Assembly: GCA_945903795.1 (NCBI GenBank)
Contig: CAMDPE010000007.1
Span: 1 to 36,410 of the forward strand
Origin: Lutibacter flavus
Lineage (GTDB): Bacteria; Bacteroidota; Bacteroidia; Flavobacteriales; Flavobacteriaceae
Length of the DNA: 36,410 bases
Direction of reading: 5' to 3'
Every line of letters starts with the position of its first letter. The stretch's first letter is position 1. Below are positions 7,122 through 15,413 of this stretch, in pieces. The notes beneath the pieces were generated by a model. The model worked only from the letters and a program-made list of their open reading frames with translations. It was not told the DNA's origin and did no database searches. A program made the position numbers and the translations under genes.

Positions 7122-7573
7122 TACAGATAAATTACTTTTACCACTTTTTCCATATCAGATTTTACTAAAAAACTCGCTTTAGAAAAGTTAGGGCGATTTG
7201 ACATTCCGATGGATTCATAATTTGAAAATCCGATGCCCTCACTTGGCATTGGCAGAAGGAATTTCTTGTCTATTTTTCCGTTTTTGTTTTCATCGTGTAA
7301 AATATTTACGGCATAACTCCCTTCAGGTAAATTTGTAAAGGTAAAAGTAGCAGTTCCATTTTTATCAATTTTCGAAATACCTTTTTTAAAATAATTCTTA
7401 TATTTTTCATCAGGAATGGAGCCGTCTTTATTGTATAACGCAAATAGGATTTCTCCTTTAGTATTCCTGAATCCTTCTGATTTTACTTTTAAGGAGTGGG
7501 TTTCTTCAGGAGTTGTTTCACTAAAGGAAAGTATTGTAAAAGTCAGTAATAACAGGGCTGTTTTTTTAATCAT
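7121..7573 (-). CDS. DUF2141 family exported protein
   Basis: The protein has a signal peptide (MIKKTALLLLTFTILSFS) followed by one beta-sandwich-like domain. I chose the ATG at 7573, giving 150 residues, because it places the signal peptide at the N-terminus and follows an A-rich leader; the frame stays open for ten more codons to an ATG at 7603. The pattern GEILFALYNKDG...FTNLPEGSYAVNILHDENKNGKID...PSEGIGFSN is that of DUF2141, an uncharacterised periplasmic family. The DENKNGKID segment looks like a calcium-binding loop. It is coupled by TAATG to the downstream OMPLA-like gene, which suggests a shared envelope role, possibly lipid- or calcium-related; that link is inference. Confidence 0.8.
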   Translation of the reverse strand: MIKKTALLLLTFTILSFSETTPEETHSLKVKSEGFRNTKGEILFALYNKDGSIPDEKYKNYFKKGISKIDKNGTATFTFTNLPEGSYAVNILHDENKNGKIDKKFLLPMPSEGIGFSNYESIGMSNRPNFSKASFLVKSDMEKVVKVIYL

Positions 7574-7734
7574 TTTTTTATTATTGAATTCATTAATAGA
7601 CAAACAAATAGCAGAGAATGCTTATAAAATTTGCTCAAACCACTATAAAAATATTATTGCCTTCTTTTACGCCTATGCCTAACAAATCAAAGATTCGTCT
7701 TTAGACAGTACATATTTTTCTTAAGTATTTAAAT

Positions 7735-8856
7735 TTAAGTCGTTTTTTGATAACTCCAAACGGCCAGGCCATTCATAATAACGGCATAAATTAAGGTTTT
7801 GGTCAGTTGAGGCAAAATATCATTAAAATGGGCACCTTTTAGCATCACCATTCGGGTCACTTGCACAAAATATTTAACCGGATTAAACTCTGTTAAATAT
7901 TGTGCCCACATCGGCATACTTTCAATGGGCGTAAAAAGTCCGCTCATCAATATAAAAATAACCACAAAAAACCAGGAAATAAACATCGCCTGTTGCTGGG
8001 TGTCGGTAAAATTGGAAATAAACAATCCCATTCCCAACACCACCAACAAATAAAATGCCGTGTAAAAATAGATGAGTCCAAGGCTTCCTATAATTGGGAC
8101 ATCAAAAACAACTTTTGCAATGATTAATCCGACTGTTAACAAAACAAATCCCAATATCCAAAATGGAAATAATTTGCCGATGATAAACTGGTTTTTTTTT
8201 ATGGGCGTTACGTTCATTTGTTCCAAGGTCCCAATTTCTTTTTCACGAACAATATTCATTCCCGATAAAAACAGCGTTATCATCGTAACCAGCAAAACCA
8301 ATATTCCCGGCACCATAAATGTTTTATAATTTAGGGTTTTATTGTACCAAAACGAAGGAATTGTCACAATATCCTTTGGTGCATTTGCCATATCTGTGGA
8401 AGAAGACAAGGCAACTTTGGCTTTTTTGTTAAAATCCTGCACAATTTGGTTGATGTATACATTTTCAACGCCAGCCGCAGCGCCGTCAATGGCATTGATG
8501 GCAACAGAAATATCAGTGTTTTTTTGTTTCAATAAATCACGTTCAAAATAGCGGGGAATCTCGAAAATAACATCAATCTTGTCTTTGGCCATCTCGGCAT
8601 ACGCTGCTTTTTTTGAAGAAAATTCCGCAACAACATTAAAGTAAGTTGATGCATCAAACTTCTCGATTAATGCTCTTGAAAAAGAGGTTTTGTCGTGATC
8701 TATATAAGAGAATTTTATGTTTTTAATTTCAAATGTTGCGGCATTAGACAAAATCACCAACTGTAAAATTGGCAACACAAAAATAATGGGAAGCATTCCT
8801 TTATTTCTAAAAATTTGCCTGAATTCCTTCTGAACGATAAATAGAATTGTTTTCAT
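7735..8856 (-). CDS. ABC-2 type efflux permease (YbhR-like)
   Basis: The 373-residue inner-membrane protein has the ABC-2/YhhJ architecture: a cytoplasmic N-terminus with KEFRQIFRNKG, a first membrane helix (about 22-42), a large extracytoplasmic domain (about 45-175) and a cluster of five hydrophobic helices to the C-terminus. The coupling segment NIVREKEIGTLEQMNVTPIKKNQFIIGK (about 200-227) is the family hallmark. It is the last gene of the nine-gene efflux operon, 18 bases after its partner permease. The two are presumed to form the heterodimeric channel. Substrate not readable; the related E. coli YbhFSR exports drugs and cations. Confidence 0.9.
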   Translation of the reverse strand: MKTILFIVQKEFRQIFRNKGMLPIIFVLPILQLVILSNAATFEIKNIKFSYIDHDKTSFSRALIEKFDASTYFNVVAEFSSKKAAYAEMAKDKIDVIFEIPRYFERDLLKQKNTDISVAINAIDGAAAGVENVYINQIVQDFNKKAKVALSSSTDMANAPKDIVTIPSFWYNKTLNYKTFMVPGILVLLVTMITLFLSGMNIVREKEIGTLEQMNVTPIKKNQFIIGKLFPFWILGFVLLTVGLIIAKVVFDVPIIGSLGLIYFYTAFYLLVVLGMGLFISNFTDTQQQAMFISWFFVVIFILMSGLFTPIESMPMWAQYLTEFNPVKYFVQVTRMVMLKGAHFNDILPQLTKTLIYAVIMNGLAVWSYQKTT

Positions 8857-8874
8857 TTTTTTATTTTTAACTAT

Positions 8875-9981
8875 TTATTCCAGCCTAATTTTATATTTCT
8901 TAACGCTTAACGCTATAAAAAAGAGTGTCATCCCAAATAATATCAATGTCTCTTTCCAAATAAAAGCGAGGCCAACGCCTTTCAGCATAATTCCTTTTAA
9001 AATAAGGATAAACCATTTTGCCGGAATTATATTGCTGATTACCTGCAAAGGCAGCGGCATACTTGAAATGGGGAAAATAAAACCCGACAATAAAATGGTT
9101 GGCAGCATCAATCCCATTAAAGAAATCATCATCGCAGTTTGTTGCGTTGCGGAGACTGTTGAAATTAAAATCCCTAACGATAAGGAAGTGATGATAAACA
9201 AAACACTCTCCAATGCCAACAAAAATAAGCTTCCCTGCACAGGCATTTTAAAGATAAAAATACTTAATATCACAATTACAACCGCGTTAATAATGGACAG
9301 AAATATATAAGGAATCACTTTCCCTATGATTACCTGAAAAGGTTTTAATGGCGAAACCAATAAGATTTCCATTGTTCCCAATTCTTTTTCACGCGTGATG
9401 GAAATTGAGGTCATCATCGCCGATACAAGCATTAAAATAATGGTCATAACGCCTGGAACGAACATAAAAACACTTTTTAATTCGGGATTGTAAACCATTC
9501 TCGATTTGGTTTCAATTTGATATTCCAACGTACTGTTTTTGTTAATTTCTTTTTGGTAACTTCCTATGATGGCGCTGATGTAATTGGTGATGGAATTTGC
9601 CGTATTGGGATCTGTGGCGTCGGTAATCACATGAACTTTTGCCGCGTTGTCTTTGGTTAAATTTTTCTTGAAATCTTTTTCGAAAACAAGTACGGCAAGC
9701 ACATTTCCTTTTTGAAAAACAGTTTCAATTTCAGCTTCGTTTGTGATGTTTTGTTTGATACTGAAATATTTTGATGCCGAAATTTTTTGAATGATTTCCT
9801 GCGTAGTCGCATCGTTTGATTTGTCGAAAATGGCAATATCAACATTGTTAATTTCATTGGTAATGGCAAAACCAAAAAGCAAAATTTGAGCTATAGGCAT
9901 CCCAAACAGGATAAACAGTGACCTTTTGTCCCTAAAAATATGGTAAAATTCTTTTTTTATAAATCCAATAAACCGTTTCAT
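8875..9981 (-). CDS. ABC-2 type efflux permease (YbhS-like)
   Basis: The 368-residue permease has the same plan as its neighbour: KKEFYHIFRDKRSLF at the N-terminus, a first helix (about 22-40), an extracytoplasmic domain (about 45-170) and five C-terminal helices. The signature SITREKELGTMEILLVSPLKPFQVIIGK follows the second helix. Its ATG overlaps the last four bases of the upstream ATPase gene (9978-9981), evidence for coupled translation and a stable complex. With the other permease it would form the transmembrane part of the pump. Confidence 0.9.
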   Translation of the reverse strand: MKRFIGFIKKEFYHIFRDKRSLFILFGMPIAQILLFGFAITNEINNVDIAIFDKSNDATTQEIIQKISASKYFSIKQNITNEAEIETVFQKGNVLAVLVFEKDFKKNLTKDNAAKVHVITDATDPNTANSITNYISAIIGSYQKEINKNSTLEYQIETKSRMVYNPELKSVFMFVPGVMTIILMLVSAMMTSISITREKELGTMEILLVSPLKPFQVIIGKVIPYIFLSIINAVVIVILSIFIFKMPVQGSLFLLALESVLFIITSLSLGILISTVSATQQTAMMISLMGLMLPTILLSGFIFPISSMPLPLQVISNIIPAKWFILILKGIMLKGVGLAFIWKETLILFGMTLFFIALSVKKYKIRLE

Positions 9982-10706
9982 CCTCTAGCCAATTTTAAAA
10001 ATACCTCATTCATATTATCAGCTTTATACTGTTCTTTTAATTTTTTCGGCGTATCCAAAGCTTCAATTTTTCCGTCGACCATAATGGAAACCCGATCGCA
10101 ATATTCGGCTTCATCCATATAATGTGTGGTCACAAAAATGGTGGTGCCGCTGTTCGCCGATTTATAAATCATTTCCCAAAACTGGCGTCGGGTTATGGGA
10201 TCAACGCCTCCGGTTGGCTCATCCAAAAAAACAATGGTCGGACTGTGCAGCAACGCTATTGAAAAGGAGATTTTTTGTTTCCAGCCCAAAGGCAAAGAAC
10301 CTACCAACTCATTCACAATGTCTTCCAAACCCAATTCTTCAACCAACTCATTGCGTTTTTCTTTAATTTTTGCTCTTGACAATCCGTAAATTCCGCCAAA
10401 AAAGGTAATGTTTTCCTTGACTGTTAAATCGTCGTACAGGGCAAATTTTTGGCTCATATAGCCAATATTTTTTTTAATATCTTCAGGATGTGTAAATACA
10501 TCAAAACCTGCAACTTGTGCCTTTCCGGAGGTTGGTTTTGAAATACCGATCAGCATTTTCATTGCGGTGGTTTTTCCTGCGCCGTTTGCGCCTAAGAATC
10601 CAAATATTTCCCCTTTTTTAACTTCAAAACTGATGGAATTTACCGCAGTAAAATCGCCAAATTTTTTGGTCAGGTTTTCAACTTCTATGACATTGTTGTT
10701 TTTCAT
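9978..10706 (-). CDS. ABC transporter ATPase, second half (YbhF C-terminal half-like)
   Basis: This 242-residue ATPase drives the ABC-2 permeases. Walker A is GANGAGKTT (about 39-47), the Q-loop glutamine is in YMSQKFALYDDLT, Walker B plus catalytic Glu is in VFLDEPTGGVDP, and the switch histidine is in TTHYMDEAEYCDR. The signature motif is degenerate: LPLGWKQ replaces LSGGQ. The other ATPase in the operon has the reverse pattern, so together they would make one complete and one degenerate ATP site. In E. coli YbhF the two ATPase halves are one protein; here they are separate genes with an eight-base gap. Confidence 0.93.
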   Translation of the reverse strand: MKNNNVIEVENLTKKFGDFTAVNSISFEVKKGEIFGFLGANGAGKTTAMKMLIGISKPTSGKAQVAGFDVFTHPEDIKKNIGYMSQKFALYDDLTVKENITFFGGIYGLSRAKIKEKRNELVEELGLEDIVNELVGSLPLGWKQKISFSIALLHSPTIVFLDEPTGGVDPITRRQFWEMIYKSANSGTTIFVTTHYMDEAEYCDRVSIMVDGKIEALDTPKKLKEQYKADNMNEVFLKLARG

Positions 10707-10714
10707 TTCGTTGT

Positions 10715-11617
10715 CTATTTTGCCAATTCCATAAAAGTGTCTTCAATGGTGGTTTTTGTGATTTCAATTTTGATGTTTTGATGGTCGTTGGCTGCTAAAT
10801 ATTGTTGTAATTCCTGCGGATTAAAATCATCTCGCTTGTCAGTATAATGCACAAATTCACCAAAAGGATACACGCTGTAATGGTGCTCAAAACTTTTTAA
10901 ACTTTCGATAAGACGGTACATATTATCGGCACGCACATCGTATATTTTTTTCGGATAATGTTTGATGATTTCCTGAGGCGTATCAATTTGCAAAATTTTT
11001 CCATGCTGAATTAAAGCAATTCGGTCGCACAATTCGGCTTCATCCATATAAGGCGTTGAAACCAAAATGGTAATGCCTTTTTGTTGCAAACGTTTCAGCA
11101 TTTCCCAAAATTCTTTGCGCGAAACCGGATCAACGCCGGTGGTTGGTTCATCTAAAAACAATACTTTAGGTTTGTGAATCAGCGCGCAACTTAAGGCCAA
11201 TTTTTGTTTCATTCCGCCCGAAAGCGCTCCAGCCCTACGTTTTTTAAAGGGTTCAATCTGAACGTAAATATCTTTGATCAATTCATAATTTTCTTCAATG
11301 GTCGTTCCAAAAATAGTGGCGAAGAAATCCAAATTTTCTTCCACCGTTAAATCCTGGTACAACGAAAATTTACCAGGCATATAGCCCACATTATTTCTTA
11401 TTTCTTTATAATCATCAACAACATCAAAACCAGCAACGGTTGCTGTGCCTTTATCGGCGAAAAGCAAGGTGGTCAACATTCTGAAAATGGTCGTTTTTCC
11501 GGCACCATCAGGTCCATTCAAGCCAAACAATTCCCCTTCTTTTACTTCAAAAGAAACATCGTTTACGGCAGTCACTTTTTTGAATGATTTGCTGATATGT
11601 TGCACGGAAATACTCAT
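10715..11617 (-). CDS. ABC transporter ATPase, first half (YbhF N-terminal half-like)
   Basis: This 300-residue ATPase has Walker A GPDGAGKTT (about 35-43), a canonical signature LSGGMKQKL, and Walker B FLDEPTTGVDP. Two residues of its own catalytic site are altered: the Q-loop reads YMPGKFSLYQDLT with Gly where Gln is usual, and the switch-histidine position reads STPYMDEAE with Pro in place of His. A C-terminal extension of about 80 residues (KKIYDVRADN...TIEDTFMELAK) follows the core, as in ABC-2 ATPases. It should pair with the next ATPase, contributing its intact signature to the working site. Confidence 0.93.
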   Translation of the reverse strand: MSISVQHISKSFKKVTAVNDVSFEVKEGELFGLNGPDGAGKTTIFRMLTTLLFADKGTATVAGFDVVDDYKEIRNNVGYMPGKFSLYQDLTVEENLDFFATIFGTTIEENYELIKDIYVQIEPFKKRRAGALSGGMKQKLALSCALIHKPKVLFLDEPTTGVDPVSRKEFWEMLKRLQQKGITILVSTPYMDEAELCDRIALIQHGKILQIDTPQEIIKHYPKKIYDVRADNMYRLIESLKSFEHHYSVYPFGEFVHYTDKRDDFNPQELQQYLAANDHQNIKIEITKTTIEDTFMELAK

Positions 11618-11631
11618 TTTAGAATCTTATT

Positions 11632-12093
11632 TTATTTGAAATAGGCGGAATATTCCGACAAATGTTTGTTCAATTTTTCCAGGCCGGCTTTACGAGTTTC
11701 TAAATCTTCGGTTGCCAAATCTTTAAATAATGGTTTCATTGGCAAAAGGTAATTGTGCAATTGGTCGTGGGATTCTCCGGTCATAGTGCATTTGGAGATG
11801 ATGGTTCCAAATTCCGTTTCCAATGTTGTTTTAAGTTCAGCATAGGCTTCCATATTTTCAGATTCGCTGAAATTGGTAATTAATTGTGTCATTTTTTGGA
11901 TTCCCTCGGTGGTTTCGGCATTGGCCATCCACAAATCCCCGTTATTTAATTTTAATACGCCTTCACTTTCGTGAGCTTCTTCTTCAGTTTGAACTGGAAC
12001 TGCGATTTCCTGTTTTTTGGTTTTTTCATTGTTGCATGAAACAACTAAAATAGTTGCCAAAATTGCAATGATTAGAAAATTTGCTTTTTTCAT
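11632..12093 (-). CDS. Lipoprotein of the efflux operon
   Basis: The 153-residue protein carries a lipoprotein signal (MKKANFLIIAILATILVVSC, cysteine 20) and an acidic linker (QTEEEAHESEG). The mature domain looks helical, and contains a cluster CTMTGESHDQLHNYLLPM near residues 101-118 with one Cys and two His that could bind a metal ion. I do not recognise a named family. It lies inside the efflux operon, 14 bases before the first ATPase gene, so a periplasmic accessory or substrate-sensing role is plausible. Metal binding is a guess from residue spacing. Confidence 0.78.
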   Translation of the reverse strand: MKKANFLIIAILATILVVSCNNEKTKKQEIAVPVQTEEEAHESEGVLKLNNGDLWMANAETTEGIQKMTQLITNFSESENMEAYAELKTTLETEFGTIISKCTMTGESHDQLHNYLLPMKPLFKDLATEDLETRKAGLEKLNKHLSEYSAYFK

Positions 12094-12103
12094 TTTGTTT
12101 TAT

Positions 12104-12469
12104 TTATTGGTTAATTATATATTTTTTAAAGGTTAACAAGAGAATGACTGTCCAAACACTTACCCTAAATCCCATCGCTTTTATGCTTTCCAGGGCAACA
12201 TCCTGATTTAAAAAATATAAATACAAGAATACAAGCAGGTGTGAAATTAAAATGGCAAGTATTATTTTTCTCGCAGATTTATTGTTTTTCCATATTAAAA
12301 TCGCGGCAACTATGGACGTTCCGCCTAAAATCACATTATAAACAACCAGCCAATTTAATACGTTATAGTCGGGGATGTTATAATTTAAAAGCACCATCAA
12401 TCCTGAAATAACAGACATTATTCCGATGAGCAATGCGAGTATGGCCGAAATTTTATACAAGATTCTCAT
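12104..12469 (-). CDS. Small four-helix membrane protein of the efflux operon
   Basis: This 121-residue protein has four predicted membrane helices: about 7-29, 41-61, 69-87 and 102-116, with a short polar tail KKYIINQ. No catalytic motif is evident and I do not recognise the family. It sits between the HlyD-like gene (49 bases upstream) and the lipoprotein gene (10 bases downstream). It may stabilise the inner-membrane complex, but that rests only on operon position. Confidence 0.75.
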   Translation of the reverse strand: MRILYKISAILALLIGIMSVISGLMVLLNYNIPDYNVLNWLVVYNVILGGTSIVAAILIWKNNKSARKIILAILISHLLVFLYLYFLNQDVALESIKAMGFRVSVWTVILLLTFKKYIINQ

Positions 12470-12518
12470 AAGTATTTACTTTTTAATTATGTAACTGAAA
12501 ACTGCTACTGCCAACAAA

Positions 12519-13406
12519 TTACTGGGCAATCCACATTTCCGCGGGCATTCCAATTTTCAAACTTCCGTCATTTTTTACGTCGATTTTTACCGCATACACC
12601 AAATTGATGCGTTCTTCTTTGGTTTGAATAATTTTTGGGGTAAATTCAGCTTCGGATGCTACCCAGGTAATAATGCCTTTAAAGTTTTTCATAGCATCGC
12701 CGGCATCAATTTTCACTGTAACGTCTTGCCCGATTTTAATGTTCGAAAGTTGGGTTTCACTAACATAAACGCGCAATTCCATGGTGCTTAAATCGGCTAT
12801 TTTGTATAAAGGCCGTCCAAAAGAAGTCAGTTCATTCATCTCTGCATATTTTGTGAGCACCGTGCCGTTTACGGGATTTATAATGTTGCTTTTTTGAAGC
12901 AAATCTTCCACTTGTTTCAATTGCACATCAATGCTTTCCAGTTCATCTATTACTGGGGAATTCTGACTTTCAACGCTCATAATTTGTTTTTGGATCACGT
13001 TAATTTCGCCGTTAATGTCGTCCAATTGTTTTTGGGTTCCGGCATTTTCCCTGATTAGATTTTCTATTCTGTTTTTGTTGACCATTGCCGATTTTAATTG
13101 TGCGTTCAGCACATTTTTTTGCGACAGGACACTTCCCGATTTAGAATAAACAATCGCTTTTGAAGCCAATAACTGATCTCTTTTCAGGCTCAGCGGAATG
13201 GTATCAATAAAACCGACAAAGTCTCCTTTTTTCAGGATCTGGCCTTCTTCAATAGTAAACTGCATCAATTTTCCGCTGTTTTCTGCGGAAACCGTTATTT
13301 CTGTGGCTTCAAAATTTCCGTATCCATCGGCTTTTTCGTTGTTTTTGCAGGCAACAAACAGGTTTCCGAATAGAAGCAAACCGATGATTATTTTAGTAAT
13401 TTTCAT
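12519..13406 (-). CDS. HlyD/YbhG-like periplasmic adaptor lipoprotein
   Basis: The membrane-fusion protein connects the inner-membrane pump to the outer-membrane channel. I chose the start at 13406 (295 residues) because it places a lipoprotein signal, MKITKIIIGLLLFGNLFVAC, at the N-terminus (cysteine 20) and follows the TolC-like stop by 34 bases. The frame is open to 13478, but that start would bury the signal and overlap the TolC-like gene. A biotinyl-lipoyl half (SGKLMQFTIEEGQILKKGD, about 44-62) precedes a long helical hairpin (about 72-170). The second lipoyl half follows (INPVNGTVLTKYAEMNEL), then a beta-barrel region ending KIGMPAEMWIAQ. Confidence 0.92.
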   Translation of the reverse strand: MKITKIIIGLLLFGNLFVACKNNEKADGYGNFEATEITVSAENSGKLMQFTIEEGQILKKGDFVGFIDTIPLSLKRDQLLASKAIVYSKSGSVLSQKNVLNAQLKSAMVNKNRIENLIRENAGTQKQLDDINGEINVIQKQIMSVESQNSPVIDELESIDVQLKQVEDLLQKSNIINPVNGTVLTKYAEMNELTSFGRPLYKIADLSTMELRVYVSETQLSNIKIGQDVTVKIDAGDAMKNFKGIITWVASEAEFTPKIIQTKEERINLVYAVKIDVKNDGSLKIGMPAEMWIAQ

Positions 13407-13440
13407 TTGAGTTGATTTTAATTTTATATTTTTTTTTGAC

Positions 13441-14697
13441 TTAAAAACCTTTTGTTGTTTTATAATTGGCTTTTGCAAACTGCAGTTGAATGTGATGCGT
13501 GCTTAAGTTATTTTCTGCTTCAAATAAATTGGTCAATTCCGTAACATAAGCAGACGAAGTGATTACGCCATTTTTTAACTGAGAACTGGAAGTTTCCAAA
13601 ATTTTCTTTCTCAAAGCTATAATTTCTTCATCCGAAGCAATAAAAGCCGAGATTTTGTTTATTTCCGATTGCTGTTGGGTTATTTCCATTGCAGTATTCA
13701 GCTCAAAAACCTCTTGCTCACTGTCTATAATTTCTTTGGTCACCTGCAATGATTCGCGTTGTTTTTTGGTCGAATTCCAGTCGAAGACATTCCAGTTCAG
13801 TTTAATTCCGGCGATATAATAAGTTTGAAAAGAATTGTCAAGCATATTCAAGCCCGGATTTCCATAACCGCCTGTGGCAAAACCCGATAATTTTGGTGAA
13901 TTTTTTTTGTTGATGAGCTGTTCGGAAGCATCAACTTTTTCTTTTTGAAGTTGGAACAAATCCAATTCAGGCCGTTCAATTTCTGTTTTTAAATCGACAG
14001 TAATTTCTGTATTTTCCAATATAATATTTGGAGAAACGGGAATTCCGATGAGCATGGAAAGGGTATTCATCAAACTGGTTTTATTTAAATCAACTTCCAT
14101 TAATTGTTGTTCGATTTTAAGCAATTCAGCTTCTAAAACACTGTCTGAATTTGGCAGCAACACCCCAAATTTAATGCCTGATTTTACTTCTTTTAGCGTG
14201 GTTTCCAGTTGTGCTTTTTTAGCAAGTAACAATTCTCTTTTTTCCTGTAACAGCAGAATTGAAAAGTAAAATTGATTTACCTGTTCTTTTAGTTGGTATA
14301 AATTTACTTCAACTTGCTTTTGTTGTGTTTTTAGGGACGCTGATTTTTCAGCCAGTGAAGCATCGATCAAACCACCATCATAAATTAATTGATTTACGGA
14401 AACCGTTGCCTGATATTGGTCTTTATTTGGCGGCGTTATAGTTGATTCTGGTGAAGTAAATGGCAATGAAATAACATCAGATTGATAGGTGGCCTGCGCC
14501 TGAAAATCGATTTTGGGAAGATTGCCGGTTTTAATCACTTCTAAATCCAATTGGTTTTGTGTGGTCAATAATTTTTTTTGTTTGGCTATCGGATAGTTTC
14601 CTTCCGCCAAGGTATAGCACTGTTCCAAACTTAGTTTTTCTTGGGAAAAACTGTTTAGGGAGATAAGTATGAGCATTAACAAACCTGCTTTTTTCAT
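13441..14697 (-). CDS. TolC-family outer-membrane efflux channel
   Basis: The 418-residue product has a signal peptide (MKKAGLLMLILISLNSFS, cut near QEKL) and the two-fold helical repeat of outer-membrane efflux proteins. First repeat: LSLEQCYTLAEGNYPIAKQKK, with the barrel strands around 60-105 (VSVNQLIYDGG). Second repeat: about 250-418, with the strands around AGIKLNWNVFDW. This would form the trimeric channel through which the ABC pump exports its substrate. It begins four bases after the TetR stop and is followed by the adaptor gene. Confidence 0.92.
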   Translation of the reverse strand: MKKAGLLMLILISLNSFSQEKLSLEQCYTLAEGNYPIAKQKKLLTTQNQLDLEVIKTGNLPKIDFQAQATYQSDVISLPFTSPESTITPPNKDQYQATVSVNQLIYDGGLIDASLAEKSASLKTQQKQVEVNLYQLKEQVNQFYFSILLLQEKRELLLAKKAQLETTLKEVKSGIKFGVLLPNSDSVLEAELLKIEQQLMEVDLNKTSLMNTLSMLIGIPVSPNIILENTEITVDLKTEIERPELDLFQLQKEKVDASEQLINKKNSPKLSGFATGGYGNPGLNMLDNSFQTYYIAGIKLNWNVFDWNSTKKQRESLQVTKEIIDSEQEVFELNTAMEITQQQSEINKISAFIASDEEIIALRKKILETSSSQLKNGVITSSAYVTELTNLFEAENNLSTHHIQLQFAKANYKTTKGF

Positions 14698-14701
14698 CTG
14701 T

Positions 14702-15310
14702 TTAAATTTTTATGGCATTAATAATAAAGTCGGAAACTTCGATTTTTCTTTCGTGCATCAGTTTAAGAAAATCTTTATCGTCAATATTTAAGAAACCTTT
14801 GATTAATGGCGCTCCAACAAATGGAAATACATTTAAAGCCAGGATATTGATAAATAATTGTTCGGCATTTATGGGTTTTATGAGACCATTTGTTACGTCA
14901 TTTTCTATCTGTTTTCTGAATTTATCAATATTTGGCATTTTTTCTGAAAATAATTTTCGTGCAAATTCTGGATTCCTGTTTAATTCCTGAATGATAAAAT
15001 TTGGTAAATACGGATGCTTCACAATAAATGTTATATAGTTTTGGGTAAAATTTATAATTTTATCAAATAAGCTATTGTCGGCATTAATTATTTCATTTAA
15101 CTGCGGTGCTAAAGTTGAAAACGCGCTTTTAAAAACGGCTTCAAACAGCAACTGTTTGCTTCGGTAATAGTAATGTAGCATTGATTTATTAATTCCTGCT
15201 TCATCTGCAATTTCCTGCATTCTTGCGGCCGCCATTCCTTTTCGCTGGAATATTCCTTTTGCGGCATTCAAAATTGAAGATTCTGTAGTATTGCTTTCTG
15301 TTATTTCCAT
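14702..15310 (-). CDS. TetR-family transcriptional regulator of the efflux operon
   Basis: The 202-residue regulator has an N-terminal TetR DNA-binding domain: ILNAAKGIFQRKGMAAARMQEIADEAGINKSMLHYYYRSKQLLFEAVF (about 13-60), with the recognition helix at INKSMLHYYYRS. The remaining helical domain would bind an inducer. It is the first gene of the efflux operon and resembles CecR in that position. A palindrome lies right at the predicted transcription start, 17 bases above its ATG, so it probably represses its own operon. The ligand is unknown. Confidence 0.92.
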   Translation of the reverse strand: MEITESNTTESSILNAAKGIFQRKGMAAARMQEIADEAGINKSMLHYYYRSKQLLFEAVFKSAFSTLAPQLNEIINADNSLFDKIINFTQNYITFIVKHPYLPNFIIQELNRNPEFARKLFSEKMPNIDKFRKQIENDVTNGLIKPINAEQLFINILALNVFPFVGAPLIKGFLNIDDKDFLKLMHERKIEVSDFIINAIKI

Positions 15311-15322
15311 AAATTAACTATT

Positions 15323-15368
15323 TAGTTCAACCAAATGGTTGACAAATGTAAACTCTTTTTTTGAACTA
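15323..15368. promoter_or_regulatory. Wider inverted repeat around the divergent promoters
   Basis: TAGTTCAA (15323-15330) and TTGAACTA (15361-15368) are perfect 8-base inverted arms 30 bases apart. The left arm overlaps the inner palindrome, and the right arm overlaps the -33 element of the plus-strand promoter. Confidence 0.4.
15327..15342. promoter_or_regulatory. TetR-type operator palindrome
   Basis: TCAACCA (15327-15333), AA, TGGTTGA (15336-15342): two perfect 7-base arms around a two-base centre. It starts directly next to the -7 box of the minus-strand promoter (15343-15350), where a bound repressor would block transcription start. Confidence 0.65.
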
Positions 15369-15373
15369 TCAAA
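15343..15373 (-). promoter_or_regulatory. Promoter of the efflux operon
   Basis: On the minus strand: TTTG (15370-15373), a 19-base spacer, then TACATTTG (15343-15350). Both elements match the Bacteroidota consensus TTG-N19-TAnnTTTG exactly. This is the best promoter in the window. Confidence 0.75.
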
Positions 15374-15389
15374 ATAAATGTTATTTTTA
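15361..15389 (+). promoter_or_regulatory. Candidate promoter of the serine hydrolase gene
   Basis: TTG (15361-15363), an 18-base spacer, then TATTTTTA (15382-15389), which matches TAnnTTTG at all but the last base. The start codon is 25 bases further. Confidence 0.42.
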
Positions 15390-15413
15390 TAAAATATTTA
15401 AGCCAAACTTATT

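Noticed and set aside
9657-9875. Minus-strand 72-codon frame inside the permease gene
   Set aside because: Out-of-frame shadow of a well-supported permease.
13407-13478. Upstream start for the HlyD-like gene
   Set aside because: It would bury the lipoprotein signal 24 residues inside the protein and overlap the TolC-like gene.
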